Below, piece by piece: positions 16,945-24,692 of a stretch of 64,000 nucleotides of DNA. The stretch comes from Mycolicibacterium sp. S2-37 (GTDB lineage: Bacteria; Actinomycetota; Actinomycetes; Mycobacteriales; Mycobacteriaceae), in NCBI RefSeq assembly GCF_017352375.1, contig NZ_JAFEVR010000006.1:1-64000 (forward strand), written 5' to 3'. The first letter of the stretch is position 1, and every line of letters begins with the position of its first letter. Position numbers and translations under genes: made by a program. The notes beneath the pieces are model-generated. The model saw only the letters and a program-made list of their open reading frames with translations, ran no database searches and was not told where the DNA came from.

Positions 16945-18701
16945 TGCTGACACGCTTCGTACGGACCCAGCTGATCATCTTCACGATCGCCTCGATCGTC
17001 GGCGTCGCCGTGATGGCGTTCGTCTACATGCAGGTGCCCACCCTGCTGGGGATCGGCCGGATGATCGTCACGGTGGAGTTGCCCGCGTCCGGCGGCCTGT
17101 ACCAGTTCAGCAACGTCACCTACCGCGGATCGCAGGTCGGCAAAGTCACCACGGTGACCCTGACCGAGAAGGGGGCGGAGGCCACACTGTCGCTGGACGG
17201 CTCGGTCAAGATCCCGGCCGATCTGCAGGCCGAGGTCCGCAGCGTCTCGGCGGTCGGCGAGCAGTACGTGGAGTTGCTGCCGCGCACCGACCAGCCGCCG
17301 TATCTGGAGAACGGATCGGTGATCGCCATGGCGGACACCTCGATCCCCCAGGCGGTGGGCCCGATGCTCGATCAGGTCAACGCGCTGGTCAGCACCATCC
17401 CGAAGGACACGCTCAGCCAGTTGCTCGATGAGTCGTACAACGCCTTCAAGGGCACCGATTTCGACTTCGGGTCGCTGCTCGACTCCTCGTCGACCATCAC
17501 CCGTGACGCGCGCGGGATCGCCGACCAGACGCGGGCCCTGACCGACGACGCCGTGCCGTTTCTCGATGCCCAGGCTCAGACCAGCGATTCGATCCGTACG
17601 TGGGGTAGGAGCCTGGCGGGGATCACCGATCAGGTCGCGAACAACGACCCCCAGGTCCGCTCGATCTTGCGAAACGGCCCGGGCTTCGCTCAGGAGACCT
17701 CGCGACTGCTCGAGGACATCAAACCCACGCTGCCGGTGATGTTGGCCAACCTCACCACGTTCGGCAAGATCGGCGTCACCTACAACCCGTCGCTCGAACA
17801 GCTGCTGGTGCTGGTCCCGCCGTTCGTCGCGCAGATCCAGACCTACGCGCCCACCAACAACCCGAACGGGCTGCCCAACGGTGACTTCTCGCTGGGCTTG
17901 GGCGATCCCGCCGCATGTACGGTCGGCTTCCTGCCCCCGTCGGCGTGGCGCAGCCCGGCCGACACCTCGGTCATCGACACCCCGGACGACCTCTACTGCA
18001 AGCTGCCGCAGGACTCACCGGTCGCTGTGCGCGGCGCGCGGAACTACCCCTGCATGGAACACCCGGGCAAGCGCGCTCCCACCGTCGAATTGTGCAACGA
18101 CCCCAACGGATATCAGCCGCTGGCTCAACGGCAGCACGTGCTCGGGCCGTACCCGTTCGACCCGAATCTCGTGGCGCAGGGTGTGCCGCCGGACAGCCGG
18201 GCTCTGGTGGACTCCAACACTTTCGGTCCCATCGAGGGAACTCCGCTGCCGCCGGGGGTGACCGAACGGCCGGCCGACATACCGCCGCTGCCGTCGCCTC
18301 CACCCAACTTCGCCGGCACCGGACCCGGACCGCTGCTGCCCGGGCAACCGCTGTACACGTCGCCGCCGGTGAGCCCGCCCGGGCCCGCTCAGGTGACGAA
18401 CCCGGATGCCGTTCCGCTTGCGCCCGCGCATCTTCCGCAGGCCACCCAGGTGCCGGTGCCGCCCGGGCTGGCGCCCGAGGACGTTCCGCTGCCGCCCGGA
18501 GCCGTGCCGGTGCCCTCGCCTGCCCCCGTCCCCGCGCCTGCGGCATTCGAAGGCGGGGCGCCGTCGGAGTCCGCGCCGTCGGTGGCCATCGCGAAGTACA
18601 ACCCGCGCACCGGTGAGTACATGGGCGGCGACGGCAAGATGTACCGGCAGTCCGATCTGGTGACGTCGCCCAAGTCGTGGCAGGAACTGATGCCGACCTG
18701 A
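16944..18701 (+). CDS. mceF: Mce family protein, F position
   Basis: A 585-residue Mce protein and last gene of the operon. Anchor at residues about 8-30 (IIFTIASIVGVAVMAFVYM), MCE domain with NVTYRGSQVGKVTTV, a helical region to about residue 300, then the F-type tail with spaced cysteines (AACTVGFLP, DLYCKLP, YPCMEH) and a proline-rich stretch. It ends in YNPRTGEYMGGDGKMYRQ, a conserved end of F paralogues. A strong hairpin follows 22 bases after the stop. Confidence 0.95.
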   Translation: MLTRFVRTQLIIFTIASIVGVAVMAFVYMQVPTLLGIGRMIVTVELPASGGLYQFSNVTYRGSQVGKVTTVTLTEKGAEATLSLDGSVKIPADLQAEVRSVSAVGEQYVELLPRTDQPPYLENGSVIAMADTSIPQAVGPMLDQVNALVSTIPKDTLSQLLDESYNAFKGTDFDFGSLLDSSSTITRDARGIADQTRALTDDAVPFLDAQAQTSDSIRTWGRSLAGITDQVANNDPQVRSILRNGPGFAQETSRLLEDIKPTLPVMLANLTTFGKIGVTYNPSLEQLLVLVPPFVAQIQTYAPTNNPNGLPNGDFSLGLGDPAACTVGFLPPSAWRSPADTSVIDTPDDLYCKLPQDSPVAVRGARNYPCMEHPGKRAPTVELCNDPNGYQPLAQRQHVLGPYPFDPNLVAQGVPPDSRALVDSNTFGPIEGTPLPPGVTERPADIPPLPSPPPNFAGTGPGPLLPGQPLYTSPPVSPPGPAQVTNPDAVPLAPAHLPQATQVPVPPGLAPEDVPLPPGAVPVPSPAPVPAPAAFEGGAPSESAPSVAIAKYNPRTGEYMGGDGKMYRQSDLVTSPKSWQELMPT

Positions 18702-18722
18702 CAGCAGGCGCCGAGACGAAAA

Positions 18723-18750
18723 CCGGCCCGGGACAACGGTCCCGGGCCGG
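18723..18750 (+). terminator. Intrinsic terminator of the ALDH-mce operon
   Basis: A perfect 12-base-pair stem (CCGGCCCGGGAC with its complement) closes on the loop AACG and is followed by CTTTCT. It sits between mceF and the convergent secreted-protein gene and can serve both directions. Confidence 0.85.
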
Positions 18751-18785
18751 CTTTCTCGGCTTGGTGTGGTGTCAGCGTCGCGCGC

Positions 18786-19292
18786 TCACACCTTCTTCAT
18801 GTAGAACGGCATCCGGATCTGCGGCCACTGGTTGCGACCACAGGATCCGCTGGCACCGAGAGTCTGGTTCTCACCGGTGTACTCGGTCGAGGCGGCGTCG
18901 TAGTGACCGTCGAAGCCGACGGGATAGATCTTGTAGATCCGAAGCCCTTCCACCGGTTGGCCATCGGCGCAGAATCGCCAATCCGGCACCACCCGCTTGA
19001 CGTACCACAGACCGTTGTTGGTGTAGATCGGAGCGCTCCAGCCGGCATCGCTGTCGACGGTACCCGCACAGTCGCTGGGGGAGCTGCACACCGTGGTGAT
19101 CGTCCACGTACTGCGTTCTCCCGGTTGGGGTTGAAACCGCTCGTTGATCTTCGCGAGCTGGCCGTTGGACGAGATCTCGAACGTCCCGTTGATGCCCCAG
19201 TGGTTGTCCGCGCCTGCGGGCGCGGCAGTGGTCAGACCGACCAGCGCGCTGACTCCGGCGATGGCGGCGCCGACTCTCATCTTGGCCGACAT
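18786..19292 (-). CDS. Secreted protein of unknown function
   Basis: A 168-residue protein with a clear signal peptide (MSAKMRVGAAIAG..., cleavage near APAGADN at about residue 30). The mature part has four cysteines (CSSPSDC, FCADG, SGSCG), probably two disulfides, and many aromatic residues (NHWGING, GLWYVKRVVPDWRF). This type of small secreted protein is common in mycobacteria and resembles others kept next to mce loci, but I cannot name a family. AGAGGAG nine bases upstream supports the start. A GTTTCC-N7-GAGAAT box lies 32 bases upstream, linking it to the regulon of the surrounding catabolic genes. It is convergent with mceF. Confidence 0.8.
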   Translation of the reverse strand: MSAKMRVGAAIAGVSALVGLTTAAPAGADNHWGINGTFEISSNGQLAKINERFQPQPGERSTWTITTVCSSPSDCAGTVDSDAGWSAPIYTNNGLWYVKRVVPDWRFCADGQPVEGLRIYKIYPVGFDGHYDAASTEYTGENQTLGASGSCGRNQWPQIRMPFYMKKV

Positions 19293-19323
19293 GGATGTGG
19301 CTCCTCTGTCCAGCGGAAGTGCG

Positions 19324-19342
19324 GTTTCCGATCTGTGAGAAT
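19324..19342. promoter_or_regulatory. GAGAAT-type box, N7 form
   Basis: GTTTCC-GATCTGT-GAGAAT: outward-facing arms with a seven-base spacer, as at 20804 and 27879. The left arm is the variant GTTTCC. It is 32 bases upstream of the leftward secreted-protein gene. Confidence 0.4.
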
Positions 19343-19443
19343 ATCAGTCCGAGCAGAAGGCCATTGCGCATCAACCGGATTCGGCGAAGCAACCCGGCCG
19401 ACAGTGGCACCGCGGCGTCGACGGCTCAATCTTCTCGGAACAG

Positions 19444-19458
19444 GAGAGTTCCGTTCTC
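19444..19458. promoter_or_regulatory. GAGAAT-type box, N3 form
   Basis: GAGAGT-TCC-GTTCTC: inverted arms with a three-base spacer, 20 bases before the GTG of the rightward secreted-protein gene. It fits the consensus GAGARY-N3-RYTCTC. Confidence 0.45.
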
Positions 19459-19478
19459 CGATATGGCAAAGTGATGGG

Positions 19479-19874
19479 GTGCGTATCACCATGTTGGCGG
19501 CCGCCTCGGCCATCGTGGCCGGGATGTTGACTGCGCCCCAAGCGAATGCCGAACCGCAAACCTGCAATGACCCGTTCTGCGTGCCCGGAATCACGCCGAA
19601 TGTGGTGCAGGGCTCCTACTGTTCGAACACGAGCTACTACGTGTTCGGTACCGCGGTCGCCGGAGCATCGACCCGCGCGGGCCGGCTGCTGTTCTGCGGC
19701 TCCCCGCGGCGCTACGAACCGCGCTGGTTCCGCTCGCCGCCGATGGCCGGTATCAGGACCGAGGGCAGCGACTGCACCGGCTATCTGGACTACGTCGCCC
19801 AGGCGCCGGACGGTCTGTTCCTGGCCTGTGTCCCGAAGGACAACCAGCACCGCTGGCTCCGCGGAGATGCCTGA
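19479..19874 (+). CDS. Small secreted protein of unknown function
   Basis: A 131-residue exported protein. I place the start at GTG 19479 (VRITMLAAASAIVAGM); the signal peptide ends near NAEPQTC at about residue 25. Six cysteines in the mature part (TCNDPFC, SYCSN, LFCGS, SDCTG, LACVP) suggest disulfides. GVRITM just after the box at 19444 and the absence of a good upstream ribosome site would suit a short or missing leader. An ATG at 19491 is the alternative start. No family recognised. It is divergent from the other secreted protein at 18786. Confidence 0.7.
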   Translation: MRITMLAAASAIVAGMLTAPQANAEPQTCNDPFCVPGITPNVVQGSYCSNTSYYVFGTAVAGASTRAGRLLFCGSPRRYEPRWFRSPPMAGIRTEGSDCTGYLDYVAQAPDGLFLACVPKDNQHRWLRGDA

Positions 19875-19887
19875 GCGACGGTCGGGT

Positions 19888-20304
19888 CTACCAGTCGCGG
19901 ATCGAGCACAGAGCGCCACGGCTGCCGGCATTGGTCTTGACGACCGTACCGTCTACGGACAGTTCACATTTGAGCTGCGGGGCCTTCAACTCCGGTGACT
20001 CACCGCTGGTGACGACCACCATCGCCCACCGTGTTGGGTCGGCGAGTCTGGTCTCGAACACCCAGGGCCGGTCCGGTGCGATGTCCGCCTCGGCTTTCGG
20101 GGTGAAGATGTACGGATTGTGGCTGTAATCGGAGAACGTCGGGGGATCGGCCTCGCGGTAGTAGATGTCGACATAGAAGGGCGCATCGGCGGTCACGACG
20201 TAGCGGACCGTGTGCAGCATCGGTTGTGCGGTCGCCGGGGCGGCCGCACCGAGTGCGCCGCCCGTCAGCACCATCGCCGCGGTGAGCGCCAGTGTGGAAC
20301 GCAT
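19888..20304 (-). CDS. Secreted MmpS-like C-terminal domain protein
   Basis: A 138-residue protein with a signal peptide (MRSTLALTAAMVLTGGALGAAAPATAQ). The mature part (VRYVVTADAPFYVDIYYRE ... LKCELSVDGTVV ... ALCSIRDW) has the beta-rich layout and two cysteines of the MmpS/transport-accessory C-terminal domain, without the usual membrane anchor. The ATG at 20304 has GAGGA at good distance; a GTG at 20310 overlapping the stop of the upstream gene is the alternative. It forms a two-gene leftward operon with the secreted protein at 20307. The role is unknown; MmpS relatives assist lipid export, but that is only a fold-level link. Confidence 0.7.
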   Translation of the reverse strand: MRSTLALTAAMVLTGGALGAAAPATAQPMLHTVRYVVTADAPFYVDIYYREADPPTFSDYSHNPYIFTPKAEADIAPDRPWVFETRLADPTRWAMVVVTSGESPELKAPQLKCELSVDGTVVKTNAGSRGALCSIRDW

Positions 20305-20306
20305 CG

Positions 20307-20762
20307 TCACATCCTCGTCAGGAAGAGGGGATAGATGCGCTGACCGCCCGGCGCGCCGTCGCAGCCGACGTTGAAGGTCGAGACCAGCTGACCGGCCAAA
20401 GTCGTGGTATCCCAGGTGTATACGTCATGGGTGGGGATGGTCGGCCCGTAGTAGATGTCGCCGCAGCGCAGGCCGAAGGGGTCGTCGATGACCATGGTGT
20501 AGCGGCCGTCGACCAGCCACGCCTCGGCCTTCGTGTAGACGGCCTTGGCGATCGGCTGTGGCATCGTCATCGCGTCGATGCAGTCGGTGCGCTTGGAGTT
20601 GTCGTCGTTACGGCACGGCGAGACCAGCGACAGGACCCAGGTGTGGAAGTCCCTGCGATCCGGGATGTGCAGGTTGTAATTGCCGAGGGACATCGCCGAC
20701 GCCTGCGGGGCGCCCACCAGCGCCGCCGTCAGGAGTACGACGCCCACCAGGACAGACTTCAC
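20307..20762 (-). CDS. Secreted protein of unknown function
   Basis: A 151-residue protein starting at GTG 20762 with GGAGG seven bases upstream. Signal peptide MKSVLVGVVLLTAALVGAPQASA, then a mature part with four cysteines (SPCRNDD, TDCIDA, LRCGDIYYG, NVGCDG). The phrase YTKAEAWLVDGRYTMVIDDPFG has no family assignment I can make. It is first in a two-gene leftward unit with the MmpS-like protein. A near-perfect N7-type GAGAAT box lies 42 bases upstream, so it probably belongs to the same regulon as the catabolic genes. Confidence 0.75.
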   Translation of the reverse strand: MKSVLVGVVLLTAALVGAPQASAMSLGNYNLHIPDRRDFHTWVLSLVSPCRNDDNSKRTDCIDAMTMPQPIAKAVYTKAEAWLVDGRYTMVIDDPFGLRCGDIYYGPTIPTHDVYTWDTTTLAGQLVSTFNVGCDGAPGGQRIYPLFLTRM

Positions 20763-20803
20763 CCGCCACCTCCGAACCCGTCGAGCTCTGGAGCGAGATT
20801 GGC

Positions 20804-20822
20804 ATTCTCGCAATTGGAGAAT
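20804..20822. promoter_or_regulatory. GAGAAT-type box, N7 form
   Basis: ATTCTC-N7-GAGAAT with perfect arms. Flanks are also shared with the box at 27879: both read GGCATTCTCG, five variable bases, GGAGAATAGC. Such conservation over 25 bases at two unrelated genes argues for a bound protein or a shared promoter type. On the gene strand TATTCT could also serve as a -10 element. Confidence 0.6.
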
Positions 20823-20871
20823 AGCAACCTCAGTGTCTGTTCGAAGCCGGAACCGCAGATGCGCGACGTCG

Positions 20872-22149
20872 CTACAGCGCGGTGAACTCGATGTGGATCT
20901 CGGTCAGGCCGCGCAGGATGAAGGTGGGCTCGTAGTCGTAGCGGCGATCGCCGATCGGACCGTGCTTCTCCTCGTCGATCCGGATGTCGCCGAGCCGATC
21001 GAGCAGGCGCTCGATCGACACCCGGCCCTCGACCCGCGCCAGCGGAGCACCGGGGCAGGAGTGGATGCCGCGGCTGAACGCGATGTGCTCGCGCACGTTC
21101 TTGCGGTCGAGCTGGAATTCGTGCGGGTTGTCGAAACGGCGCGGATCCCGGTTCGCCGCACCAGGGCTCACCATGACGGTGGTGCCCGCCGGCACCGGCG
21201 TGTCGCCGAGCGTGGTGGACTTGCGCGCCATCCGGAACACGCTCTTCACCGGAGCGTCCATCCGGAGGCACTCCTCGATGAAGGCCGGGATACGGCTGCG
21301 GTCCTCGCGCAGCTGCTGCTGGATGTCGGGGCGGTCGCCGAGGATCCGCATCGCCGCCGAGAGCAGCTTGGCGGTGGTCTCCTGGCCGGCGCCGAACAGG
21401 AAGGTGGCCGTGCGCACGACGTCGATGACGTCCGGAGTGGAACCGTCCGGGTAGAGGGCAGTGGCGAGGCCGGTGAGGACGTCGTCGCGCGGGTTCTTGC
21501 GACGATCCTCGATGTAGTGGCTGAACTTTTCGTCCGCCCACTCCAGCGGGTTCGCGGCGATCGGCTCGTGGTCGAGACCTCCGACATTGGTCCCGGGTCG
21601 CTGGGCGCCGAAAGCGTTGCGGAACTCCTCGTGATCCTCCTCGGGAACGCCGAGCAGATCGGCGACCACGAGCAGCGAGAACGGCCGTCCGTAGGAGGCC
21701 AGGAATTCGCACCGGCCCTGGGCGATGAACTCGTCGATGTGGCGGTCGGCCAACCGCCACATGAAGTCCTCGTTCTCCTTGAGGCGCTTGGGTGTCAGCA
21801 GTCGGCTGAGGAGAGACCGGGCGTCGGTGTGGTTCGGCGGATCCATCGTGACCATGTGCTCGTACATCGGGATCTCGGTGCGGTGCTCCTCGAGCTGAGC
21901 GCAGATGTCGTCGCCCTCGGGCACGAACGGCAGTGGGGTGAACGGCCCGGCGACCGCAACGCACGACGAGTAGTTCTCGGAGTCCTTATAGACCGTGTTC
22001 GACTCCTCCCAGCCGGTGACGGCCAGGACGTTGTTGTTGATCGGACAGCACGTCGGGTTCTTGGTGCGCAGGTAATCGAAGTACGGGTGGGGGTCGGGCA
22101 CAAGCGACGGATCGGTGAAGTAGTCGATCGAGTCGTATTCCGTGGTCAT
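20872..22149 (-). CDS. Cytochrome P450
   Basis: A 425-residue P450 of a different type from the one at 576. Oxygen-binding motif FGAGQETT, ExxR as EECLR, and haem loop FSRGIHSCPGAPLAR with the ligand cysteine at about residue 365. I prefer the ATG at 22149 (MTTEYDSIDY) because GGAGGG is ten bases upstream; an ATG at 22158 and a TTG at 22167 would extend it. It is divergent from the TetR gene, with two overlapping palindromes between them, and is probably controlled by that regulator. No ferredoxin is adjacent; the one at 1986 could serve both P450s. Substrate unknown. Confidence 0.93.
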   Translation of the reverse strand: MTTEYDSIDYFTDPSLVPDPHPYFDYLRTKNPTCCPINNNVLAVTGWEESNTVYKDSENYSSCVAVAGPFTPLPFVPEGDDICAQLEEHRTEIPMYEHMVTMDPPNHTDARSLLSRLLTPKRLKENEDFMWRLADRHIDEFIAQGRCEFLASYGRPFSLLVVADLLGVPEEDHEEFRNAFGAQRPGTNVGGLDHEPIAANPLEWADEKFSHYIEDRRKNPRDDVLTGLATALYPDGSTPDVIDVVRTATFLFGAGQETTAKLLSAAMRILGDRPDIQQQLREDRSRIPAFIEECLRMDAPVKSVFRMARKSTTLGDTPVPAGTTVMVSPGAANRDPRRFDNPHEFQLDRKNVREHIAFSRGIHSCPGAPLARVEGRVSIERLLDRLGDIRIDEEKHGPIGDRRYDYEPTFILRGLTEIHIEFTAL

Positions 22150-22230
22150 GGTCCGCATGCCCTCCAATGTCGGCGCGTGATGTGCGGCGGCTGTCGATGA
22201 TGCCGGTCGCTCACGAGGGAACGGCCGAAG

Positions 22231-22261
22231 ATGCTGAGCACTTGCTTAGCATGGCGCTAAG
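22231..22261. promoter_or_regulatory. Overlapping palindromes between P450 and TetR genes
   Basis: Palindrome one (22231-22252) has arms ATGCTGAGCA and TGCTTAGCAT around a two-base centre, symmetric except for one pair. Palindrome two (22245-22261) is CTTAGC-N5-GCTAAG and shares bases with the first. They lie 82 bases before the P450 start and 93 bases before the TetR start, the classical place for an autoregulated divergent operator. The sequence differs from the GAGAAT boxes. Confidence 0.65.
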
Positions 22262-22353
22262 GTCAGGGTCAAGGACGCGCCGTTACGATCGGCGCGTCGG
22301 GTCGGCGCCGGTCCGAAGTGGGCTCGACGCTGTGGGAAAGGTGAATCGAGAGC

Positions 22354-22980
22354 ATGACGACTGCGCGACGGATCGGGGCGCCGGACGCGAAGAACCGGAC
22401 GGTGTTGCTCGATGCCGCCGAGCGGTTGATGCTGGAGGAGGGCTATGCGGCGGTGACGTCGCGACGGGTGGCCGAGAAGGCCGAACTCAAGCCTCAACTC
22501 GTGCACTACTACTTCCGCACCATGGACGAGCTGTACCTCGCGGTGTTCCGGCGGCGCGCCGATGAAGGGCTCGAGACGCTCGAGCGCGCGTTGAAGTCTG
22601 CGCAGCCGCTGTGGGCGCTGTGGCGCTACGACGCCGATCCGGGAACCGCCACGTTCAGTGTGGAGTTCGCAGCCCTGGCCAGCCACCGTCCGGAACTGCG
22701 GGCCGAGGTGGCCCGCTACGGGGAGCGCTACCGGGAAGCCGAACGTGCCGCGCTGACCGAGGCGTTGGAGCGGTACGGGGTGGACGTGGGGACCGTTCCA
22801 CCAGTGGTCTGGGCGGTGTTCGCCACGAGCCTGTCCCGGGTGCTGATCATGGAGCAGGCGCTCGGGATGTCGACTGGCCACGCCGAAACGCTGGCCTTCA
22901 TCGAATCGTGGTTGCGACAACTCGAGGGGGAGCCGCCACCGGTCGGCGCCGGAACCGCATCGCAGTGGCACCTCGGCTGA
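22354..22980 (+). CDS. TetR family transcriptional regulator
   Basis: A 208-residue TetR-type repressor. The N-terminal helix-turn-helix spans about residues 17-62 (LDAAERLMLEEGYAAVTSRRVAEKAEL... then VHYYFRTMDELY, the recognition helix and signature). The C-terminal part is all-helical and would bind an inducer, plausibly an acyl-CoA or steroid-like ligand in this setting. It is divergent from the P450 gene across a 204-base region with paired palindromes. It is the only DNA-binding regulator seen in the left half, so it is a candidate for the GAGAAT boxes too, although its own promoter carries a different palindrome. Confidence 0.9.
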   Translation: MTTARRIGAPDAKNRTVLLDAAERLMLEEGYAAVTSRRVAEKAELKPQLVHYYFRTMDELYLAVFRRRADEGLETLERALKSAQPLWALWRYDADPGTATFSVEFAALASHRPELRAEVARYGERYREAERAALTEALERYGVDVGTVPPVVWAVFATSLSRVLIMEQALGMSTGHAETLAFIESWLRQLEGEPPPVGAGTASQWHLG

Positions 22981-22999
22981 CGCGCCGCCGCAGCCGAGC

Positions 23000-23014
23000 G
23001 GAAACTTCATTTCC
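23000..23014 (+). terminator. Short hairpin after the TetR gene
   Basis: CGGAAA-CTTCA-TTTCCG (stem bases 22999-23015), followed by AATTTT. It lies in the convergent space between the TetR gene and the COX IV-like gene, so a weak terminator is likely. Its arms also resemble the variant box GGAAAT-N3-ATTTCC found at 32207, so a regulatory role is possible but less likely here. Confidence 0.4.
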
Positions 23015-23056
23015 GAATTTTAGAACACCGTTACCGGCCGGGTGGCGGAATGCGGG

Positions 23057-23326
23057 TCACCACAGATAGATCGCCAGCACTGCGCCCCACAGCGCTACCA
23101 GCCAGCTGTCCGTCCCCAGCCTCAGCCAGCGCGGCGCCGTCCGTACCTCCATGAAGTACCGGATGACCACCCGGCATTTCACGAAGCCCAACACGACGAC
23201 GGCGACAGCGATCGGGATGCTCCCAGCGGCGGGCGCGGGGCGGTGCCCGGGCGCCAGCCACCAGGAGATGACGGTGATCAACACCAGGGCGGCCCAGGCG
23301 TAGGTGATAGTGCGGGTGGTGGTCAT
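23057..23326 (-). CDS. Cytochrome c oxidase subunit IV-like small membrane protein
   Basis: An 89-residue protein with three hydrophobic helices (AWAALVLITVISWWLA; IPIAVAVVVLGFVKCRVVI; WLVALWGAVLAIYLW). The pattern VVVLGFVKCRVVIRYFMEVR with TAPRWLR matches the prokaryotic COX4/NorF-like family. It is last in a four-gene leftward cluster, right after the COX III-like gene. Catalytic oxidase subunits I and II are absent, so it more likely assists some other membrane redox complex or is a structural relic. The function of stand-alone copies is not known to me. Confidence 0.75.
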   Translation of the reverse strand: MTTTRTITYAWAALVLITVISWWLAPGHRPAPAAGSIPIAVAVVVLGFVKCRVVIRYFMEVRTAPRWLRLGTDSWLVALWGAVLAIYLW

Positions 23327-23334
23327 CGCGCAGG

Positions 23335-23940
23335 TCACCTCATCACGTAGAGCAGCGTGAAAATCACGATCCACAACAGATCCACCATGTGCCAGTACAC
23401 CGCGCCGGACTCGACCATCGGCATCCGGCACCGATGCGGTGTGCGCAGTTCGCGTCCGACGATGCCCAGGATGAGCAGTCCGAGTGCGACGTGGAACAGG
23501 TGCACGCCGGTGAGCATGTAGTAGAAGCCGAAGAACTCGGTCTCGGACAGGGAGTGGCCGTCGCCGGCCGTCGCCGACCATTCGTAGACCTTCGTCGCGA
23601 TGAACAGCGCTCCGCACATCGCGCCGCATCCGGTGAACCGCACCGCAGCGGTGTGGTTGCCGACCCGTGCGGCCACCACACCGCGCGCGACGAACCACGA
23701 ACTGGTCAGCAGCACAACGGTGTTCACGGCACCAACGGTCAGATCGAGCTGCTGTTGGCCGGCGAGGAAGTCGTCGGGGTTCAGCGCCCGGTGGACCATG
23801 AAGATGATGAAGTACGCGCCGAAGATCAGCAGGTCGCCGATCACCATCACCCACATCGCGCTGTCTGCGGGAAGATGTGGGATCCGCTGTGGCGAAGGAC
23901 TTTCCGGCCTCCCGCAATCCAACTGCCGCATGTCGGTCAT
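23335..23940 (-). CDS. Cytochrome c oxidase subunit III-like protein (NorE type)
   Basis: A 201-residue membrane protein with five hydrophobic segments. The region MWVMVIGDLLIFGAYFIIFM and the motif GVHLFHVALGLLILG, then VYWHMVDLLWIVIFTLLY, are hallmarks of the COX3/NorE family (conserved His pairs and the W-H-x-V-D-x-x-W end). NorE proteins accompany nitric oxide reductases, but no norB or norC occurs here. It starts 2 bases after the six-helix protein gene upstream. A role with the two six-helix proteins in the same operon seems likely. Confidence 0.82.
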   Translation of the reverse strand: MTDMRQLDCGRPESPSPQRIPHLPADSAMWVMVIGDLLIFGAYFIIFMVHRALNPDDFLAGQQQLDLTVGAVNTVVLLTSSWFVARGVVAARVGNHTAAVRFTGCGAMCGALFIATKVYEWSATAGDGHSLSETEFFGFYYMLTGVHLFHVALGLLILGIVGRELRTPHRCRMPMVESGAVYWHMVDLLWIVIFTLLYVMR

Positions 23941-23942
23941 CG

Positions 23943-24692
23943 TCAGTCCACCGTCTGGCCGACGGGCTGGTGTTCGTTGGCCTTCTTGAGGAAGAAGATC
24001 ACGCACGACAACCAGAACCCGAAGATAACCACCCCCGTCCAGAACGACATCGAACCGTTCCATGCGAACGGACCCGCCTTGAACACCCAGACCGGGACGG
24101 CGAGGATCTCGGTGACGATCTGCCAGATCGTCACGTAAGCAAGCCATTTCGGGAAGATCTGGTTCCGGTCGTAGAGGATGGCGATCGCGAGGCCGAAGTA
24201 CGCCGCGGTGAAGCAGCCCAGGGATCCGACATAGGACAGGCAGCCCAGGTCGTAGAGCAGCGCGAGCAGCTCGGGATCGCGGTCTGGCCGGTAGACCGCG
24301 GTGAGGAAGCACAGGGCGACGAGCAGGCAGCCCGGCAGCGCGCCCACGGCCATCCCGCCCAGGTAGATGTATGCGCAGGCCGAACCGGACGTCATCCGTT
24401 TCATGTGGTAGACGACGATGCCGTTGGCGATGCCTGCGCCGCCGATGATGAGGATGAGGACGCCGAACCCGATTTGGATCGTGGTCGTGTGCCGGGTGAA
24501 GAAATCGACCTGCTCGCTCACCGTGACGTCGGGGCGCGGTGGCGGCATCACGCGGGCCAGAGCGAAGAAGATCAGCCCGAACGCGCCGTAGAAGGCAGGC
24601 ACGATCCAGAACACCATCGAGATGTCGCGCTTGTCGGCCGGCGCCGGCCGGACCGATCGTGCCGCCGCGCCGGGAGTGACGACGGTGCTCAT
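23943..24692 (-). CDS. Six-helix membrane protein of unknown function (paralogue 1)
   Basis: A 249-residue integral membrane protein with about six hydrophobic segments. The most distinctive motif is AVYRPDRDPELLALLYDLGCLSYVG (in parts, residues about 121-145), which recurs as FRPDRNPELIQLLNDLAWITF in the next protein. Both have the same overall helix spacing, so the two genes arose by duplication. The ATG at 24692 overlaps the stop of the upstream paralogue (ATGA). I recognise no domain name. It is co-transcribed with the COX III- and COX IV-like genes. Confidence 0.78.
   Translation of the reverse strand: MSTVVTPGAAARSVRPAPADKRDISMVFWIVPAFYGAFGLIFFALARVMPPPRPDVTVSEQVDFFTRHTTTIQIGFGVLILIIGGAGIANGIVVYHMKRMTSGSACAYIYLGGMAVGALPGCLLVALCFLTAVYRPDRDPELLALLYDLGCLSYVGSLGCFTAAYFGLAIAILYDRNQIFPKWLAYVTIWQIVTEILAVPVWVFKAGPFAWNGSMSFWTGVVIFGFWLSCVIFFLKKANEHQPVGQTVD

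Noticed and set aside
23000..23014. Counting this hairpin as another GAGAAT-type operator
   Set aside because: It lies between convergent genes, is followed by AATTTT and has only the variant arms, so a weak terminator is the better reading.
23335..24312. Extending the COX III-like gene to 24312
   Set aside because: The extension overlaps the six-helix protein gene in another frame; the COX III domain begins after the ATG at 23940.
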